Shown piece by piece: positions 27,009 through 37,900 of a DNA stretch of 45,157 nucleotides. The DNA is from an uncultured Nitrospira sp. (GTDB lineage: Bacteria > Nitrospirota > Nitrospiria > Nitrospirales > Nitrospiraceae). Location: positions 1-45,157 of the forward strand of contig CABVRR010000003.1 of NCBI GenBank assembly GCA_902500705.1, in the 5' to 3' direction. A program made the position numbers and the translations under genes. The stretch's first letter is position 1, and each line of letters opens with the position of its first letter. A model generated the notes under the pieces. The model was not told the origin of the DNA. It saw only the letters and a program-made list of their open reading frames with translations, and did no database searches.

Positions 27009-27572
27009 ACAAGTTCGACAATTCGGTGGAGCATCGACAGGCCTTCTTCATTGATGCAGAGGAGCGATCAAAACCTCCTCGGTATTTTGGGTCTACACAG
27101 GTTGAAGATGATAAGAGCTGCGCACTACTCGCCGATTCCTCTATCACACGAGTCCATGACGACGACCCGTGTGGCATCTAAAACTCAAAACCCTCGGTTT
27201 GCCTCGCCAGCACACGCGAACCTTGTCAGAAATTGATGGTGTTCCTGATGATCGTGCGGTGCACTCTACTCGTTTTCACTGAATACGCAATACGCAAAGA
27301 TGAGCCTACTGGAATAGATCCATTCATAGATCCAGGAATAGGTCCGATACGTCTGTATCAGGAAGAAATCGTGGAGATCCGGTGAGCAGTCATAAAGCCA
27401 TGGTACATAGTTCCCACGCCATTCAGGATGTGAGCATCTCGTCGGAATAGATGCTCACGCCCGTATAGGCGTGAGCATCTATTGGCAACGAGCGGAGCTT
27501 ATTTTGTTTCGCAAAACCGTATTCTCATCCTCCCTCTTCAACAGAAGGAATTGGTCTCATCGCAGTACTATG
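27009..27572. other. Gene-poor interval with repeats
   Basis: About 560 bases with no supported gene. It includes the three-armed inverted repeat at 27430-27480 and, at about 27311-27345, three imperfect copies of a word like GGAATAGATCC. The remainder shows no ribosome site followed by a protein-like frame. It separates two small minus-strand genes and may contain the promoter of the one at 26978. Confidence 0.4.
27430..27480. repeat. Three-armed inverted repeat (two mutually exclusive hairpins)
   Basis: GTGAGCATCT occurs at 27430-27439 and 27471-27480, with its complement AGATGCTCAC between them at 27449-27458. The middle arm can pair with the first (10 bp, 9-base loop) or, with three more pairs (GCC/GGC), with the third (13 bp, 6-base loop). 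No T-run follows on either strand. It lies downstream of the basic exported protein gene. Confidence 0.85.
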
Positions 27573-27905
27573 CTAATACGCCCCTTCATCAGCACTGGGC
27601 GATTGTCCTTGCCGCCCTTCCACCGGTGGAGCATCTTTTTGGGTCGGCTTGTTTTCAGGCGCCTGACCTTTCCGCTTGCCTTTCGTTTTGGACTCCGCCT
27701 TTTTTGACGCTCGTTTGTTTGAGGGAGACTGCCCCTTTCGCTTGCCCACCGATGCGTCACCGTGGTCTCGTGTATCAGTCGACTGTACCGTACTTTCCTC
27801 AGTCGTTGCCTGAGCATCAGCCATGCTCACCATACCAGACCAGGAAAAAAGAAGCCCCATCCCGATTACGAGCGCCCGAAACGCACCGCAATGCTGACGA
27901 GCCAT
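27573..27905 (-). CDS. Small exported basic protein with GKRKGQSP-type repeats
   Basis: 110 residues from the ATG at 27905 (a second ATG directly upstream at 27908); GGAGG lies 6 bases before it. The signal peptide ends near SMADAQ (about 32). The mature part is disordered and very rich in Lys, Ser, Gln and Pro, with three imperfect copies of a motif: GKRKGQSPSNK (54-64), GKRKGQAPENK (76-86) and GRQGQSPSA (about 97-105). It resembles no family I know. The basic repeats could bind an anionic polymer such as nucleic acid, polyphosphate or polysaccharide, but that is inference. Confidence 0.65.
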   Translation of the reverse strand: MARQHCGAFRALVIGMGLLFSWSGMVSMADAQATTEESTVQSTDTRDHGDASVGKRKGQSPSNKRASKKAESKTKGKRKGQAPENKPTQKDAPPVEGRQGQSPSADEGAY

Positions 27906-28048
27906 CATTAACCTCCAGATAAAGGTGGAATTACCCAAGAACACACTGCCCACAAACAGGCGAATGCCATCAGGATTACTTACCAAATTATGATGAGGGG
28001 AGACAAGCCCTTCGTGTTCTCGACTCGCTGGGCATCGAAACAGACAGA

Positions 28049-28069
28049 GGCCCGCCTGTGAGGCGGGCC
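28049..28069 (-). terminator. Hairpin terminator of hsp20
   Basis: A perfect 9-bp GC-rich stem (GGCCCGCCT with AGGCGGGCC) and a 3-base loop lie about 30 bases after the hsp20 stop. On the minus strand it is followed by a T-rich stretch (TCTGTCTGTTT) rather than a pure T-run. Confidence 0.75.
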
Positions 28070-28099
28070 CCCATTTAAAGCACCTGTTTTCGAGAAGGC

Positions 28100-28549
28100 T
28101 TATGCCACCTTGACATCGATGGCCCTAGGCTTGGCTTTCTCCGACTTCGGCAGATGGAGGTTCAATACCCCATCTTTGAACTCGGCCTTCACCTTCTCCG
28201 CTTCGATGACGTCGGGCACGGAAAAGGTTCGAACAAAGCTGCCATAGGACCGCTCGATCCGATGAAACTTCTTTCCCTTCTCCTCCTTCTCATACTTCCG
28301 TTCACCCTGAATGGTGAGCACGCCATCTTCAAGCGTCACCTTCACATCTTCCTTCTTGACATCCGGAATCTCGGCTTTGATCTGATACTCCCCGTCGGTT
28401 TCACTGATGTCCACCGAGGGTGTCCAATCGGCCACGATCAGAGCTTCTTTCCCGTTGTTTTGCGCCGTAGCCGGACGCGCGAACATGCGATTCAGTCGAG
28501 CCGAAACTTCTTCCAATTCCACAAACGGATCCCATCGTACGAGTGCCAT
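28100..28549 (-). CDS. Small heat shock protein, Hsp20/alpha-crystallin family
   Basis: 149 residues from the ATG at 28549, preceded by the near-ideal AAGGAGG; the longer open frame is not supported. It is an ATP-independent chaperone that holds unfolding proteins. The N-terminal arm (ALVRWDPFVELEEVSARLNRMF) is typical of bacterial class A small Hsps. The alpha-crystallin domain runs about 40-140 (DWTPSVDISETDGEYQIKAE to DGVLNLHLPKSE) and includes the conserved DGVL beta strand. The tail contains an I-x-V motif (AIDVKV) for oligomer assembly. A promoter-like pair and a leader of about 75 bases lie upstream, and a terminator hairpin downstream. Confidence 0.95.
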   Translation of the reverse strand: MALVRWDPFVELEEVSARLNRMFARPATAQNNGKEALIVADWTPSVDISETDGEYQIKAEIPDVKKEDVKVTLEDGVLTIQGERKYEKEEKGKKFHRIERSYGSFVRTFSVPDVIEAEKVKAEFKDGVLNLHLPKSEKAKPRAIDVKVA

Positions 28550-28631
28550 GGTAACCTCCTTAATGACCAGTTCGAGTATGACTGTCAGGTTCACTGCGCT
28601 GGCGCCGCGCCGATTGAACTGCCTGAATAGA

Positions 28632-28659
28632 TAGATAAACCGAAGAGACCGTAAGTCAA
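28632..28659 (-). promoter_or_regulatory. Candidate promoter of hsp20
   Basis: On the minus strand TTGACT (28659-28654) and TATCTA (28637-28632) are 16 bases apart and lie about 80 bases upstream of the hsp20 ATG. The -35 is 5 of 6 to consensus, the -10 only 3 of 6. It could be a weak sigma-70-like site. I found no clear heat-shock sigma or CIRCE operator. Confidence 0.35.
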
Positions 28660-28689
28660 GAGGATGGTGAGGCCTTGTTAATACAGGGA

Positions 28690-29823
<1,134 letters not shown>

Positions 29824-30049
29824 GATTCACCCTCGGATGAACCCAAATGGCTTGCTCCTTCTTGTAACCTACCATGACATCGTGGCCTTGTTGAAATGGA
29901 AAATCCTGCTTGGCATACTGAATCTGAACAGACTATGTCACGCTCTTGTTGATCATGTGCTGCATGGTGAAGCCTGCTGAAACAGTTTCGGCAATAAAAA
30001 TAAGGTTGCGATATTCTTCCGCGCAGGCCGCACATCGAGTGAGAACTGC

Positions 30050-30445
30050 ATGAGACGGATACACACCATCCTCCCTGGTTGCCTCCTCATCATGACGATG
30101 ACAATCATGGACACGTCATTCAGCCCAGCACAGGACGGCCTGATCGCATTCGCCGTCGTCAGCGAACCGCCCAAGGACAAGACACGTGTTCCGGTCAAGA
30201 TCGCCATCGACGGGACGGTCACGGACACGAAGTTGTTGGCCTCTGACCACATTCTCGCTAATTTGACCTGGAACAAGCTGGAAATCTGCCACGCTCTCAA
30301 GCTCGAAGGACAGAGATCCCCGGAGGGATTCCGTGTGCTGTCGGTTCGCGCAATCGACGGGGCCATGTTGCCGATGGTCTTACAAGGATTTGCAGGGGAC
30401 TGCCTACTGAAAAAGGCCTTGGAAGTAGCACCGCTCGTCGATTAA
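30050..30445 (+). CDS. Small exported protein of unknown function
   Basis: 131 residues with a signal peptide (about 1-28, hydrophobic GCLLIMTMTIMDTSFS, cleavage near SPAQ). The mature part has a compact mixed composition with two cysteines (EICHALK and GDCLLKK) that could form a disulfide in the periplasm. No family is recognised. It is transcribed away from gltA, with about 225 bases between the two starts; that gap shows no gene. Confidence 0.6.
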   Translation: MRRIHTILPGCLLIMTMTIMDTSFSPAQDGLIAFAVVSEPPKDKTRVPVKIAIDGTVTDTKLLASDHILANLTWNKLEICHALKLEGQRSPEGFRVLSVRAIDGAMLPMVLQGFAGDCLLKKALEVAPLVD

Positions 30446-30541
30446 GCTCGAACAAGAGGTCGGCACAATCCTCACGCATCGGTGTTGTCTCGTATCGGGA
30501 CACACGAGAGGGCGATCAGATCCTTAGCGAGCCCGCCTGAA

Positions 30542-30919
30542 CTATGGTACGGATGCTACACAGTCGGTACACTGCTCAGGTTCATGGTCCGAATCGGCTT
30601 CCTCCATGGTGAGCGGAAAGAGGATATGACAAGATTGGCATGAGCGAATTTCGAAATAGGGCACACCCTGCTCATCAATTTCCGTGGGGAGCAAGAGCTC
30701 GCGAGGATCGTAGCCTACCAATCCGCCGTCGCTGAACTTGACGACCGCAAGCCGATCGTTGAAGGCCTCGAAAAGTGCTTCTTGCCCTTTACGCGCATCC
30801 ACATGCCCGAGGACGTAGACCGGCTGGCCTTTCCGCTTGATACGGAGATCTTTCAACGTTCGTTGAGCGGTTGTCGTACAGGTAAACCCACCGGCCGAGC
30901 TGGTTCCGATCCACGGCAT
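30542..30919 (-). CDS. Small cysteine-rich protein, possible zinc ribbon
   Basis: 125 residues without a signal peptide; AAGAGG precedes the ATG. The C-terminal third contains two CxxC pairs (SCQSC and QCTDC) about 20 residues apart, as in a zinc ribbon. The first pair reads CQSCH, which also fits a haem c motif, but there is no export signal. The middle part (PVYVLGHVDARKGQEALFEAF) is soluble and unrecognised. It is divergent from the ArsC-like gene. Confidence 0.6.
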   Translation of the reverse strand: MPWIGTSSAGGFTCTTTAQRTLKDLRIKRKGQPVYVLGHVDARKGQEALFEAFNDRLAVVKFSDGGLVGYDPRELLLPTEIDEQGVPYFEIRSCQSCHILFPLTMEEADSDHEPEQCTDCVASVP

Positions 30920-31011
30920 AAAAAATCCTCTTGCAGAACGATCACTGATTGGGATCTAACATAGACGAAAAAAAATCGTCAAGACACGTCTTTTCACCAA
31001 AGGAGTTCTGT

Positions 31012-31362
31012 ATGGCAGACATGACCATCTATCAAAAACCGACTTGCACGACGTGCCGCCAGGCCGTCCAACTGCTCAAAGAGAGCGGCAAGCCGTTCAC
31101 TGCGATTAACTACTACGAGCAACCATTCACCAAAGCGCAGTTAAAGCGCGTACTGAAGAAAGCTGGTCTTTCCCCCAAGGACGTGCTCAGGACCAAAGAA
31201 GACATTTATCAGGAGCTAGGCCTGGCGAAGAAAACACTGTCCGATGATGAGCTCCTCGACCTGATGATCCAACACCCGGATCTCATTCAGCGACCGCTCG
31301 TCGAACACGGAGATCAGGCGATTCTGGCAAGGCCTGCAGACTCCCTCAAACAGCTCTTGTAG
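31012..31362 (+). CDS. ArsC/Spx family thioredoxin-fold protein (arsenate reductase-like)
   Basis: 116 residues from the ATG at 31012, preceded by AAAGGAG; the open frame begins earlier without a ribosome site. The N-terminal MTIYQKPTCTTCRQAV carries Cys12 and Cys15 in a CxxC arrangement, as in Spx and some ArsC-like (YffB) proteins, whereas classical ArsC has one N-terminal Cys. The helical insertion (KEDIYQELGL) and the C-terminal LIQRPLVEHGDQAILARP match the ArsC family. No arsenic genes are nearby, so true arsenate reduction is uncertain and a general thiol role is possible. Confidence 0.83.
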   Translation: MADMTIYQKPTCTTCRQAVQLLKESGKPFTAINYYEQPFTKAQLKRVLKKAGLSPKDVLRTKEDIYQELGLAKKTLSDDELLDLMIQHPDLIQRPLVEHGDQAILARPADSLKQLL

Positions 31363-31418
31363 GATGTAGCCTCTGAATCCTATGGTCGTAGTAACACCGG
31401 CTGGAGTCTCTTTTCAGC

Positions 31419-32636
31419 TCACTCACTCAGCGAGCGGTCGGTGGTCTGCTCCACAGGCGACCACCGTATCGCCCTCGTGCGTGGATCAAGAGTGAAGGCG
31501 ACCTTTCCGTCCAATGCGCCGAGCAGGAGCTCACCCACCAAGCGTCGGCGCCATCCTTTCAGGAGTGGAAGATCCAGCGTTGCTCGATTCGCTTTGGCGT
31601 CGACGAGTTCTTGAAGATCGGACGTCGTCGCCAACAACGTCGGCGCAATTTCTTCCTCCATGGCTCGGGCCTTCACGATCGCCTGAAGCAATTCCACGAA
31701 TCCGTTCGATTCCGGCTCAGGCTTTCGCTCCTTGGCGAGCACCGGCCACGCCGAGGAGGGCAGTGCAAGTGCCGACTGGATCACAGCGAGAATCGACTCT
31801 CCGTTGCGGTCGATCTCTGACGCATGGAGGCCCCTCACCTTACGCAGTTCATCCTGATGCGGCGGATGCCGTGCCAGCTGCAGTAGCACTTCGTCCCGAA
31901 CCACCCGCCCTCGAGGTACGTTTCTCCGCTTCGCTTCCCCTTCACGCCACGCCGCGAGTTCCCGAAGCACGGCGGCCGATTTCGGCTTCAGCTGATCCCA
32001 GCCTCGTATGCGTTGATAGCGTTCTTGTGGTTCGCGCCGAGTCTCGCCGACGACCCCTGCAAGACGAGAAAATTCTTCATCCGCCCATTGAAGCCTATCC
32101 AGCTTCGCTAAGCGGCCGTGCAGATGGTCATGAATGGCCAGCAAAAACGTCACATCTTCCAGTGCATAGGCCAACTGATCCTTGGACAACGGGCGAGCAC
32201 TCCAATTCGTAAAGGTATGAGCTTTGTCCAGCCGCTTGCCATGGACCCGTTGAACCAGATTGGCATAGGCTACTTGAGGACCGAACCCTACCATCGCCGC
32301 GGCAATTTGGGTGTCGAAGAACGGCTTTGGGATTTGCCCGGCATGGACCGCGAAGAGGTCGAGGTCTTGCCGCCCGGCATGCACGACCTTCTCAATTCTT
32401 GAATCACAGACAATCTCCCAGAACTCGCTGATCGCCCCCTCTGATTGAACGGCTGGAAAATCAATCACGGCCGCCGTGCGTTCTGTGGCGACTTGAATCA
32501 GTTCGAGCTTCGGCACGAACGTCTCTTCTCCGACGAATTCCGTATCAAGGGCCAACCGCGGACTGTCTCTCAATTGTTCGCACAATTCGCGAAGCCCGGT
32601 CGCACTCGTAATGTAGGGCTGCTGAGAAGTCGTCAC
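31419..32636 (-). CDS. rnd: Ribonuclease D
   Basis: 405 residues. The N-terminal 3'-5' exonuclease (DEDD) domain has Asp31/Glu33 in LALDTEFVGE, an Asp in HAGRQDLDLF and the third motif LAYALEDVTFLL. One or two HRDC-type helical domains follow (about 205-385), including AVLRELAAWREGEAKRRNVPRGRVVRDEV split over two helices. It trims the 3' ends of tRNA precursors and other RNAs. It starts 7 bases after the stop of the J-domain protein gene, so the two are probably cotranscribed. Confidence 0.9.
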   Translation of the reverse strand: MTTSQQPYITSATGLRELCEQLRDSPRLALDTEFVGEETFVPKLELIQVATERTAAVIDFPAVQSEGAISEFWEIVCDSRIEKVVHAGRQDLDLFAVHAGQIPKPFFDTQIAAAMVGFGPQVAYANLVQRVHGKRLDKAHTFTNWSARPLSKDQLAYALEDVTFLLAIHDHLHGRLAKLDRLQWADEEFSRLAGVVGETRREPQERYQRIRGWDQLKPKSAAVLRELAAWREGEAKRRNVPRGRVVRDEVLLQLARHPPHQDELRKVRGLHASEIDRNGESILAVIQSALALPSSAWPVLAKERKPEPESNGFVELLQAIVKARAMEEEIAPTLLATTSDLQELVDAKANRATLDLPLLKGWRRRLVGELLLGALDGKVAFTLDPRTRAIRWSPVEQTTDRSLSE

Positions 32637-32643
32637 AGGTTTG

Positions 32644-33273
32644 TCACTCAGAGGGGCGATAAGGTCGATTCGGAGGCTGCATCGGCTCCGTATTACTGAG
32701 ACTAAGGTATTCTTTCAAAAATTGATAGGCTTCCAACATCCGACGAAGTTCCGGCTCGGAGCTACGATCGCCGTTGTTGGCATCAGGATGCAACTGCTTC
32801 GCCTTGATACGAAACGCTGCGGTGATGTCGCCAAGCGAACTACCGAACTCCACACCCATGATCGCATAGGCATCCACCGCGTTCGTCACCGCGCTGGGAT
32901 TCTCCAGCGTGCTTCCGCTGCCGCTGGCGGCTTTGAGCATATCCGCGAGGCTGACTCGTTTGCGGCGCCGTCGCGGGCGTTCTCGGATTTCGCTGTCGAA
33001 CTCATCCCACCGCTCTTCGACGAACTCCAGTCGAGACTCCAGACGCATGGCACCCGCTAAATCTCGGATCGTTTCCAATTCTTCCTCGATTTCGACGAGC
33101 GACTTGATGATTTCCTCAAGCCCCTGTTCGACCTGGAAAAACCCGTCGACACGTTCTTCCATCATCGTATCGACGGCGCATTCCAGACTGTCTTCCGTCT
33201 TGGCACGCAGTGATCCGATGCGTTTCTGCATGCCGTTTCGGAACTTCAGAAATTTTGCGGTCGAAAACGGCAT
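32644..33273 (-). CDS. J-domain protein with N-terminal helical region
   Basis: 209 residues from the ATG at 33273, preceded by AGGAGG; a longer open frame is not supported. Residues about 28-100 are strongly charged and helical (a coiled coil with EEIIKSLVEIEEELETIRDL), followed by an Arg patch (about 99-106). The C-terminal part (about 134-198) is a DnaJ domain with the HPD motif at 162-164 (KQLHPDANNG), helix II FRIKAK and helix III LRRMLEAYQFL. Placing the J domain at the C-terminus is unlike DnaJ itself and suggests a specialised co-chaperone for DnaK. The client is unknown. It lies directly upstream of rnd. Confidence 0.82.
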   Translation of the reverse strand: MPFSTAKFLKFRNGMQKRIGSLRAKTEDSLECAVDTMMEERVDGFFQVEQGLEEIIKSLVEIEEELETIRDLAGAMRLESRLEFVEERWDEFDSEIRERPRRRRKRVSLADMLKAASGSGSTLENPSAVTNAVDAYAIMGVEFGSSLGDITAAFRIKAKQLHPDANNGDRSSEPELRRMLEAYQFLKEYLSLSNTEPMQPPNRPYRPSE

Positions 33274-33375
33274 GGCCTCCTCGGACTTCCAAAAAGGCGC
33301 ATTGTACCACAGCCGCATCGACCGCCTGAAGGCGGTACTGGACAGTTTATTTCCGGTCGGAAATATGAGTGGAGT

Positions 33376-34824
33376 CTACTCAAGAACGGAGGAATCGTCC
33401 GTCTTCGTGCGTCTCCTCGCGACACCGCTGGCGCGCGCGGCGGCGGCGACGGCCCGCGCCACACGAGGCACAACTTCCTTATCGAACACACTGGGAATGA
33501 TATAGTCTTCGCTCAAGGTCTCTTCCGGAATCACCTGCGCAATAGCCTGCGCGGCAGCCAACTTCATCGCCTCGTTGATCTGGCTGGCCTGAACATCCAG
33601 CGCACCGCGAAAGATGCCCGGAAACGCTAGTGCATTATTGATCTGATTGGGATAATCCGATCGCCCGGTGGCGAAAATTCGAGAATGGGAAAGCCCCACC
33701 TCCGGCGGCACTTCAGGATCCGGATTGGCCAAGGCAAACACGACTCGATCAGGAACCATGAGATCAAGATCGGCCGCGGTCACAACATTGCCGACGGAGA
33801 GACCGATGAACACATCGGCACCTTTCAGTGCATCGCGCAATGTTCCTCTCGGTTGCTCTCTGGTCAAACAGGTACGAAGATCTGTGCGGCAGGCTCGTAG
33901 CTGCTCGGCTTCTCCATATAAAACAATGCCTTCCTTGTCGCATCCCAATAGATGCGTCGCCCCAGCTGCCAGCAAGATCCGACAACAGGCTGTTCCCGCC
34001 GCGCCAAGACCGTTCACCACGATCCGGACCTGTTCGAGTGACCGCCCCATTACTCTCAAGGCATTCGTCAACGCCGCCAAGAGCACCACAGCCGTGCCAT
34101 GCTGATCGTCATGCATGACCGGAATATCGAGCGACTGTTTCAGTTTCTGTTCGATCTCAAAACAGCGCGGCGAGCTGATGTCTTCCAAATTAATCCCGCC
34201 GAAGCTCGGCGCAATGCCTTGGACGATCCGTACAATCTCATCCGGCTCCTGCGTGCTCAAGCAAATCGGCCAAGCATTGACATCCGCCAGCTCTTTAAAG
34301 AGCATGACTTTGCCTTCCATGACCGGCAGCGCGGCCTCAGGGCCGAGATTGCCCAATCCCAAGACCGCCGACCCATCCGACACGACGGCCACGCTATTGT
34401 TCTTACTCGTAAACGTAAAGACTTTGGACTTATCCTTTGCGATCGCTTGAGAGACTCGCCCCACGCCAGGCGTGTAGACCATCGAGAGCACATGTCGCGT
34501 GCTGATCGGAAACTTGCTTTTGACCTGAATTTTTCCTCCAAGATGAAGCAGGAAAATGCGATCGGACGCCGAAAGCACGGTCACGTCCGGCAGAGCACCT
34601 AACCGCGCCAAGACTTGTTCACCGTGCGCCTCGTTCTGCACGTCGAAGGTGACATCCCGCACCATCGTGGTCTTCGTTGCTGAGACCAGATCCACGGCGA
34701 CAAGATTGGCCCGCTCTTCATCCAAGAGCGCATTCATCTTGGCAAAGATACCGGGTGTATTCGCCAGTTCGAGACGAACCGTCAGACGATAATTTGAATA
34801 GGAACCGTGCTCTCTCATTTTCAT
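33376..34824 (-). CDS. Malic enzyme with N-terminal ACT domain
   Basis: 482 residues. An ACT-type regulatory domain (about 10-85, TVRLELANTPGIFAKMNALL) precedes the malic enzyme core. Core features include VYTPGVG with the catalytic Tyr, the Lys in EGKVMLFKELADVNAWP, the metal site MHDDQHGTA, the NAD(P) fold NGLGAAGTACC and ALANPDPEV. It decarboxylates malate to pyruvate, or the reverse, with NAD(P). The ACT domain suggests allosteric control by a small molecule such as an amino acid. The ATG at 34818 is better spaced from the AAGG than the one at 34824; the difference is two codons. It is divergent from the fusion gene at 34957. Confidence 0.9.
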   Translation of the reverse strand: MKMREHGSYSNYRLTVRLELANTPGIFAKMNALLDEERANLVAVDLVSATKTTMVRDVTFDVQNEAHGEQVLARLGALPDVTVLSASDRIFLLHLGGKIQVKSKFPISTRHVLSMVYTPGVGRVSQAIAKDKSKVFTFTSKNNSVAVVSDGSAVLGLGNLGPEAALPVMEGKVMLFKELADVNAWPICLSTQEPDEIVRIVQGIAPSFGGINLEDISSPRCFEIEQKLKQSLDIPVMHDDQHGTAVVLLAALTNALRVMGRSLEQVRIVVNGLGAAGTACCRILLAAGATHLLGCDKEGIVLYGEAEQLRACRTDLRTCLTREQPRGTLRDALKGADVFIGLSVGNVVTAADLDLMVPDRVVFALANPDPEVPPEVGLSHSRIFATGRSDYPNQINNALAFPGIFRGALDVQASQINEAMKLAAAQAIAQVIPEETLSEDYIIPSVFDKEVVPRVARAVAAAARASGVARRRTKTDDSSVLE

Positions 34825-34956
34825 GGCCTTTCATACCCAGCGTATCACAACTTCTGATCGCAACCAGCGGAATTGCAGACTCCAACTCACGCACCCTCAC
34901 ACTCATTCCCTCCATCTCCGTTGACGCTGTTCTTGTCGCGATGCTAGGGTGCCCTT

Positions 34957-37900
34957 ATGTCTGAAAAACGACCGCCCAATCGACTCGTTCATGAAACGAG
35001 TCCGTACTTACTCCAACATGCCTACAACCCCGTGGATTGGTACCCTTGGGGGCCTGAGGCCTTGCAGGTCGCCAAAGAAAAAAATCGTCCTATTTTACTG
35101 TCGATCGGCTATTCCGCCTGCCACTGGTGCCATGTTATGGAGCGGGAGTCCTTTGAGAGCGAGGCCATCGCCGAGCTTATGAATCGCCATTTTGTCTGTA
35201 TCAAGGTCGACCGCGAGGAACGGCCTGATCTCGATGAAATCTACATGGCTGCCACCGTCGCGATGAATCATGGTCAGGGCGGTTGGCCGATGACCGTGTT
35301 CCTGACGCCTGCGCAAGAACCATTTTTTGCCGGAACCTATTTCCCTCCTGAAGACCGGTGGGGACGGCCCGGCTTCGGCACCGTCCTGAAAAAGATTGTC
35401 GACTATTGGACAACCAATCCATCCGATGTTCGAGATCAGGCCAAAGAGTTGACGGCCAGGATACAGGGGGCACGACAGGCTCCCTCCCCCATCTCCATCA
35501 GTGAATCGGTGCTGGAAGAAGCAGTGGCGCAGTACAAGGAGGAGTTCGACGAAACCCATGGCGGGTTTGGAACAGCACCAAAATTTCCGCCGGCGACGGG
35601 ATTGTCGTTTCTGCTTCGAAGTCATCGGCGGTCGGGCGATGCCCACACGCTCACGATTGTGACGAAGACCCTTGATATGATGGCGGCCGGAGGCATCTAC
35701 GACCATATCGGCGGTGGCTTTGCGCGCTACTCCACCGACGCACGATGGTTGGTGCCGCACTTTGAGAAAATGCTTTATGACAACGCCCTACTCGCGCGCG
35801 TGTACGTCGAGGCCTATCAAGTCACCAAGAAACCGCTCTATCGACAGGTGGCGACCGAAACGCTCGACTATGTGCGTCGAGAGATGACCGGATCGAACGG
35901 CGGATTCTATTCATCGACCGATGCCGACTCTGAGGGAGTCGAAGGCAAGTTTTTTGTCTGGACTCCAGACGATGTGCAGAAGGTGCTCCCTCACGAGGAG
36001 GATGCACGCCTGTTCTGCGGGCTATACGACATTACGGCATCGGGCAATTGGGAGCACACAAGCATCCCTAATCGATTACAACCCATCGAAACTGTCGCCG
36101 GACAGCTGAATGTGACAACCGATGAATTAATGGAAACAGCGTCCCGCGCCAAACCACTTCTCTACGAGGCGAGAAAGCGCCGCATCCCTCCTGGCCTGGA
36201 TGACAAAATTATCACGGCATGGAACGGCATGATGTTGTCCGCCATGGCCGAGGCCGCGCGTGTGTTTGGTGAGGCCGTCTATCTCGACTGTGCCAAGCAG
36301 GCTGCCGACTTTCTTCTCAAGCACCATGCCAAGCCGGATGGACGCTTATTGCGCACGTCGCGTGCCGATCGCGCGCACCTCGACGCCTACTTGGAGGACT
36401 ATGCGTACCTCACGGAGGGGTTGCTGGATCTCTATGAAGCAGGCGCGGCGGAATCCTATCTCCATGCGGCGGCACACCTGGCCGGCTATTTGATCTCAGA
36501 TTTCATGGATCAGGAGCAGGGCGGGTTCTTCACCACCGCCGCCCATCATGAATCCCTCATTCTACGGCATCGCGAAGGCACGGACGGCGCGACTCCCAGC
36601 GCCAATGCCGTTGCAGCGTCCGCACTGGCGCGTCTATCGTTCCACTTCGACCGTGAAGATTGGCGCCGTGCCTCGACGATGGCAGTCCGCGCCTATGGTC
36701 GACAAGTGACTCGTTACCCCCGCGCGTTTGCAAAAAGCCTGGCTGTGGTAGATTTTCTCACCGAAGGCCCGGTGGAACTCGCCGTCATCGGCGATCCATC
36801 AAATAGTGACTTTCAGGCGCTCCATGAAGCGATCGCGCAGCAGTATCTTCCCAATCGTATTGTGGCAACAGGCACTCCTGGAACGCCAACCTCTCTGCCT
36901 CTTTTGCAAGACAGGTCTGCCGTTTCTGGAAAGTCCACATTGTATATCTGTCGCAACTACACCTGTCGACAACCGATCACCGATCCTCGTTCCGTCGCCG
37001 TAGCATTACAAGCCGACCAGACTGCGTCAGCGGATCGCGAAGCCGAACCGAGACTCTTATGTGGCACCAGTCTTTCCGGATGCGCTACAGCTCAAGGAAC
37101 AGCAGCCTATGCCTCTCGTGTCATGGCACGGGACGGCGAAGCCGGTTTGGCAAACGGCTTGACCGTGCTCGGTGCGACCGGCTTAACTACAACGCGGTTA
37201 GGGTTTGGGACCTATCGTGTTGATATGCAGCATGCAGAATACCGCGAGGCTTTGAGACTGGCCGTACAGAAGTCTTGCAATCTGATCGACACCTCGACGA
37301 ATTACACCGATGGCGATAGTGAACGACTGGTGGGGTCCGTCCTGGCGGAACTGGTTGCGTCCGGGGAGATTCGACGGAACGAAATCATCGTGGTGTCAAA
37401 AATCGGATATATCCAGGGACAGAACTTGAAACTCGCCCAGGCGAGAGAGAAATCCGGCCGCCCCTACCCCGAACTCGTCAAATACGGAGAAGACATCTGG
37501 CATTGCATTCACCCGGAATTTTTGGCTGACCAATTGGCCCTGTCATTGGACCGACTTGGCCTGACGACGCTGGATGTCTGCCTTCTGCACAATCCCGAAT
37601 ACTTTTTCTTGGAAGCGGCGCATCGCGGAGACACCGACATCGAAAAACTTCGTGAAGCATTCTATGCTCGCCTTAGGCGGGCGTTTGCCTATTTCGAGTC
37701 GCAGATCTCCGCTGGGCGACTCAGGGGGTACGGCGTGTCCTCCAACACCGTGACCTCCCTCCCTGACGATCCCGAGGCTACCTCGCTGTCACTGATGCTC
37801 CAGGCGGCCGACGCTGCCGCTCAAGCCGTGGGCGTCTCGACGCATCACTTTCACATTCTTCAGTGTCCGATGAATTTGTTTGAATCCGGCGCCACCGTCA

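Noticed and set aside
27449-27480. Simple rho-independent terminator
   Set aside because: The 13-bp hairpin is strong, but no T-run follows on either strand and a third arm competes for pairing.
31514-32212. 232-codon plus-strand open frame
   Set aside because: Antisense to rnd; Pro/Arg/Ser-rich shadow with no motif.
33321-33358. Pair of short hairpins (ACCGCC/GGCGGT and ATTTCCG/CGGAAAT) after the malic enzyme stop
   Set aside because: Possible terminator, but the stems are short, the second loop is only two bases and there is no T-run, so not listed as a feature.
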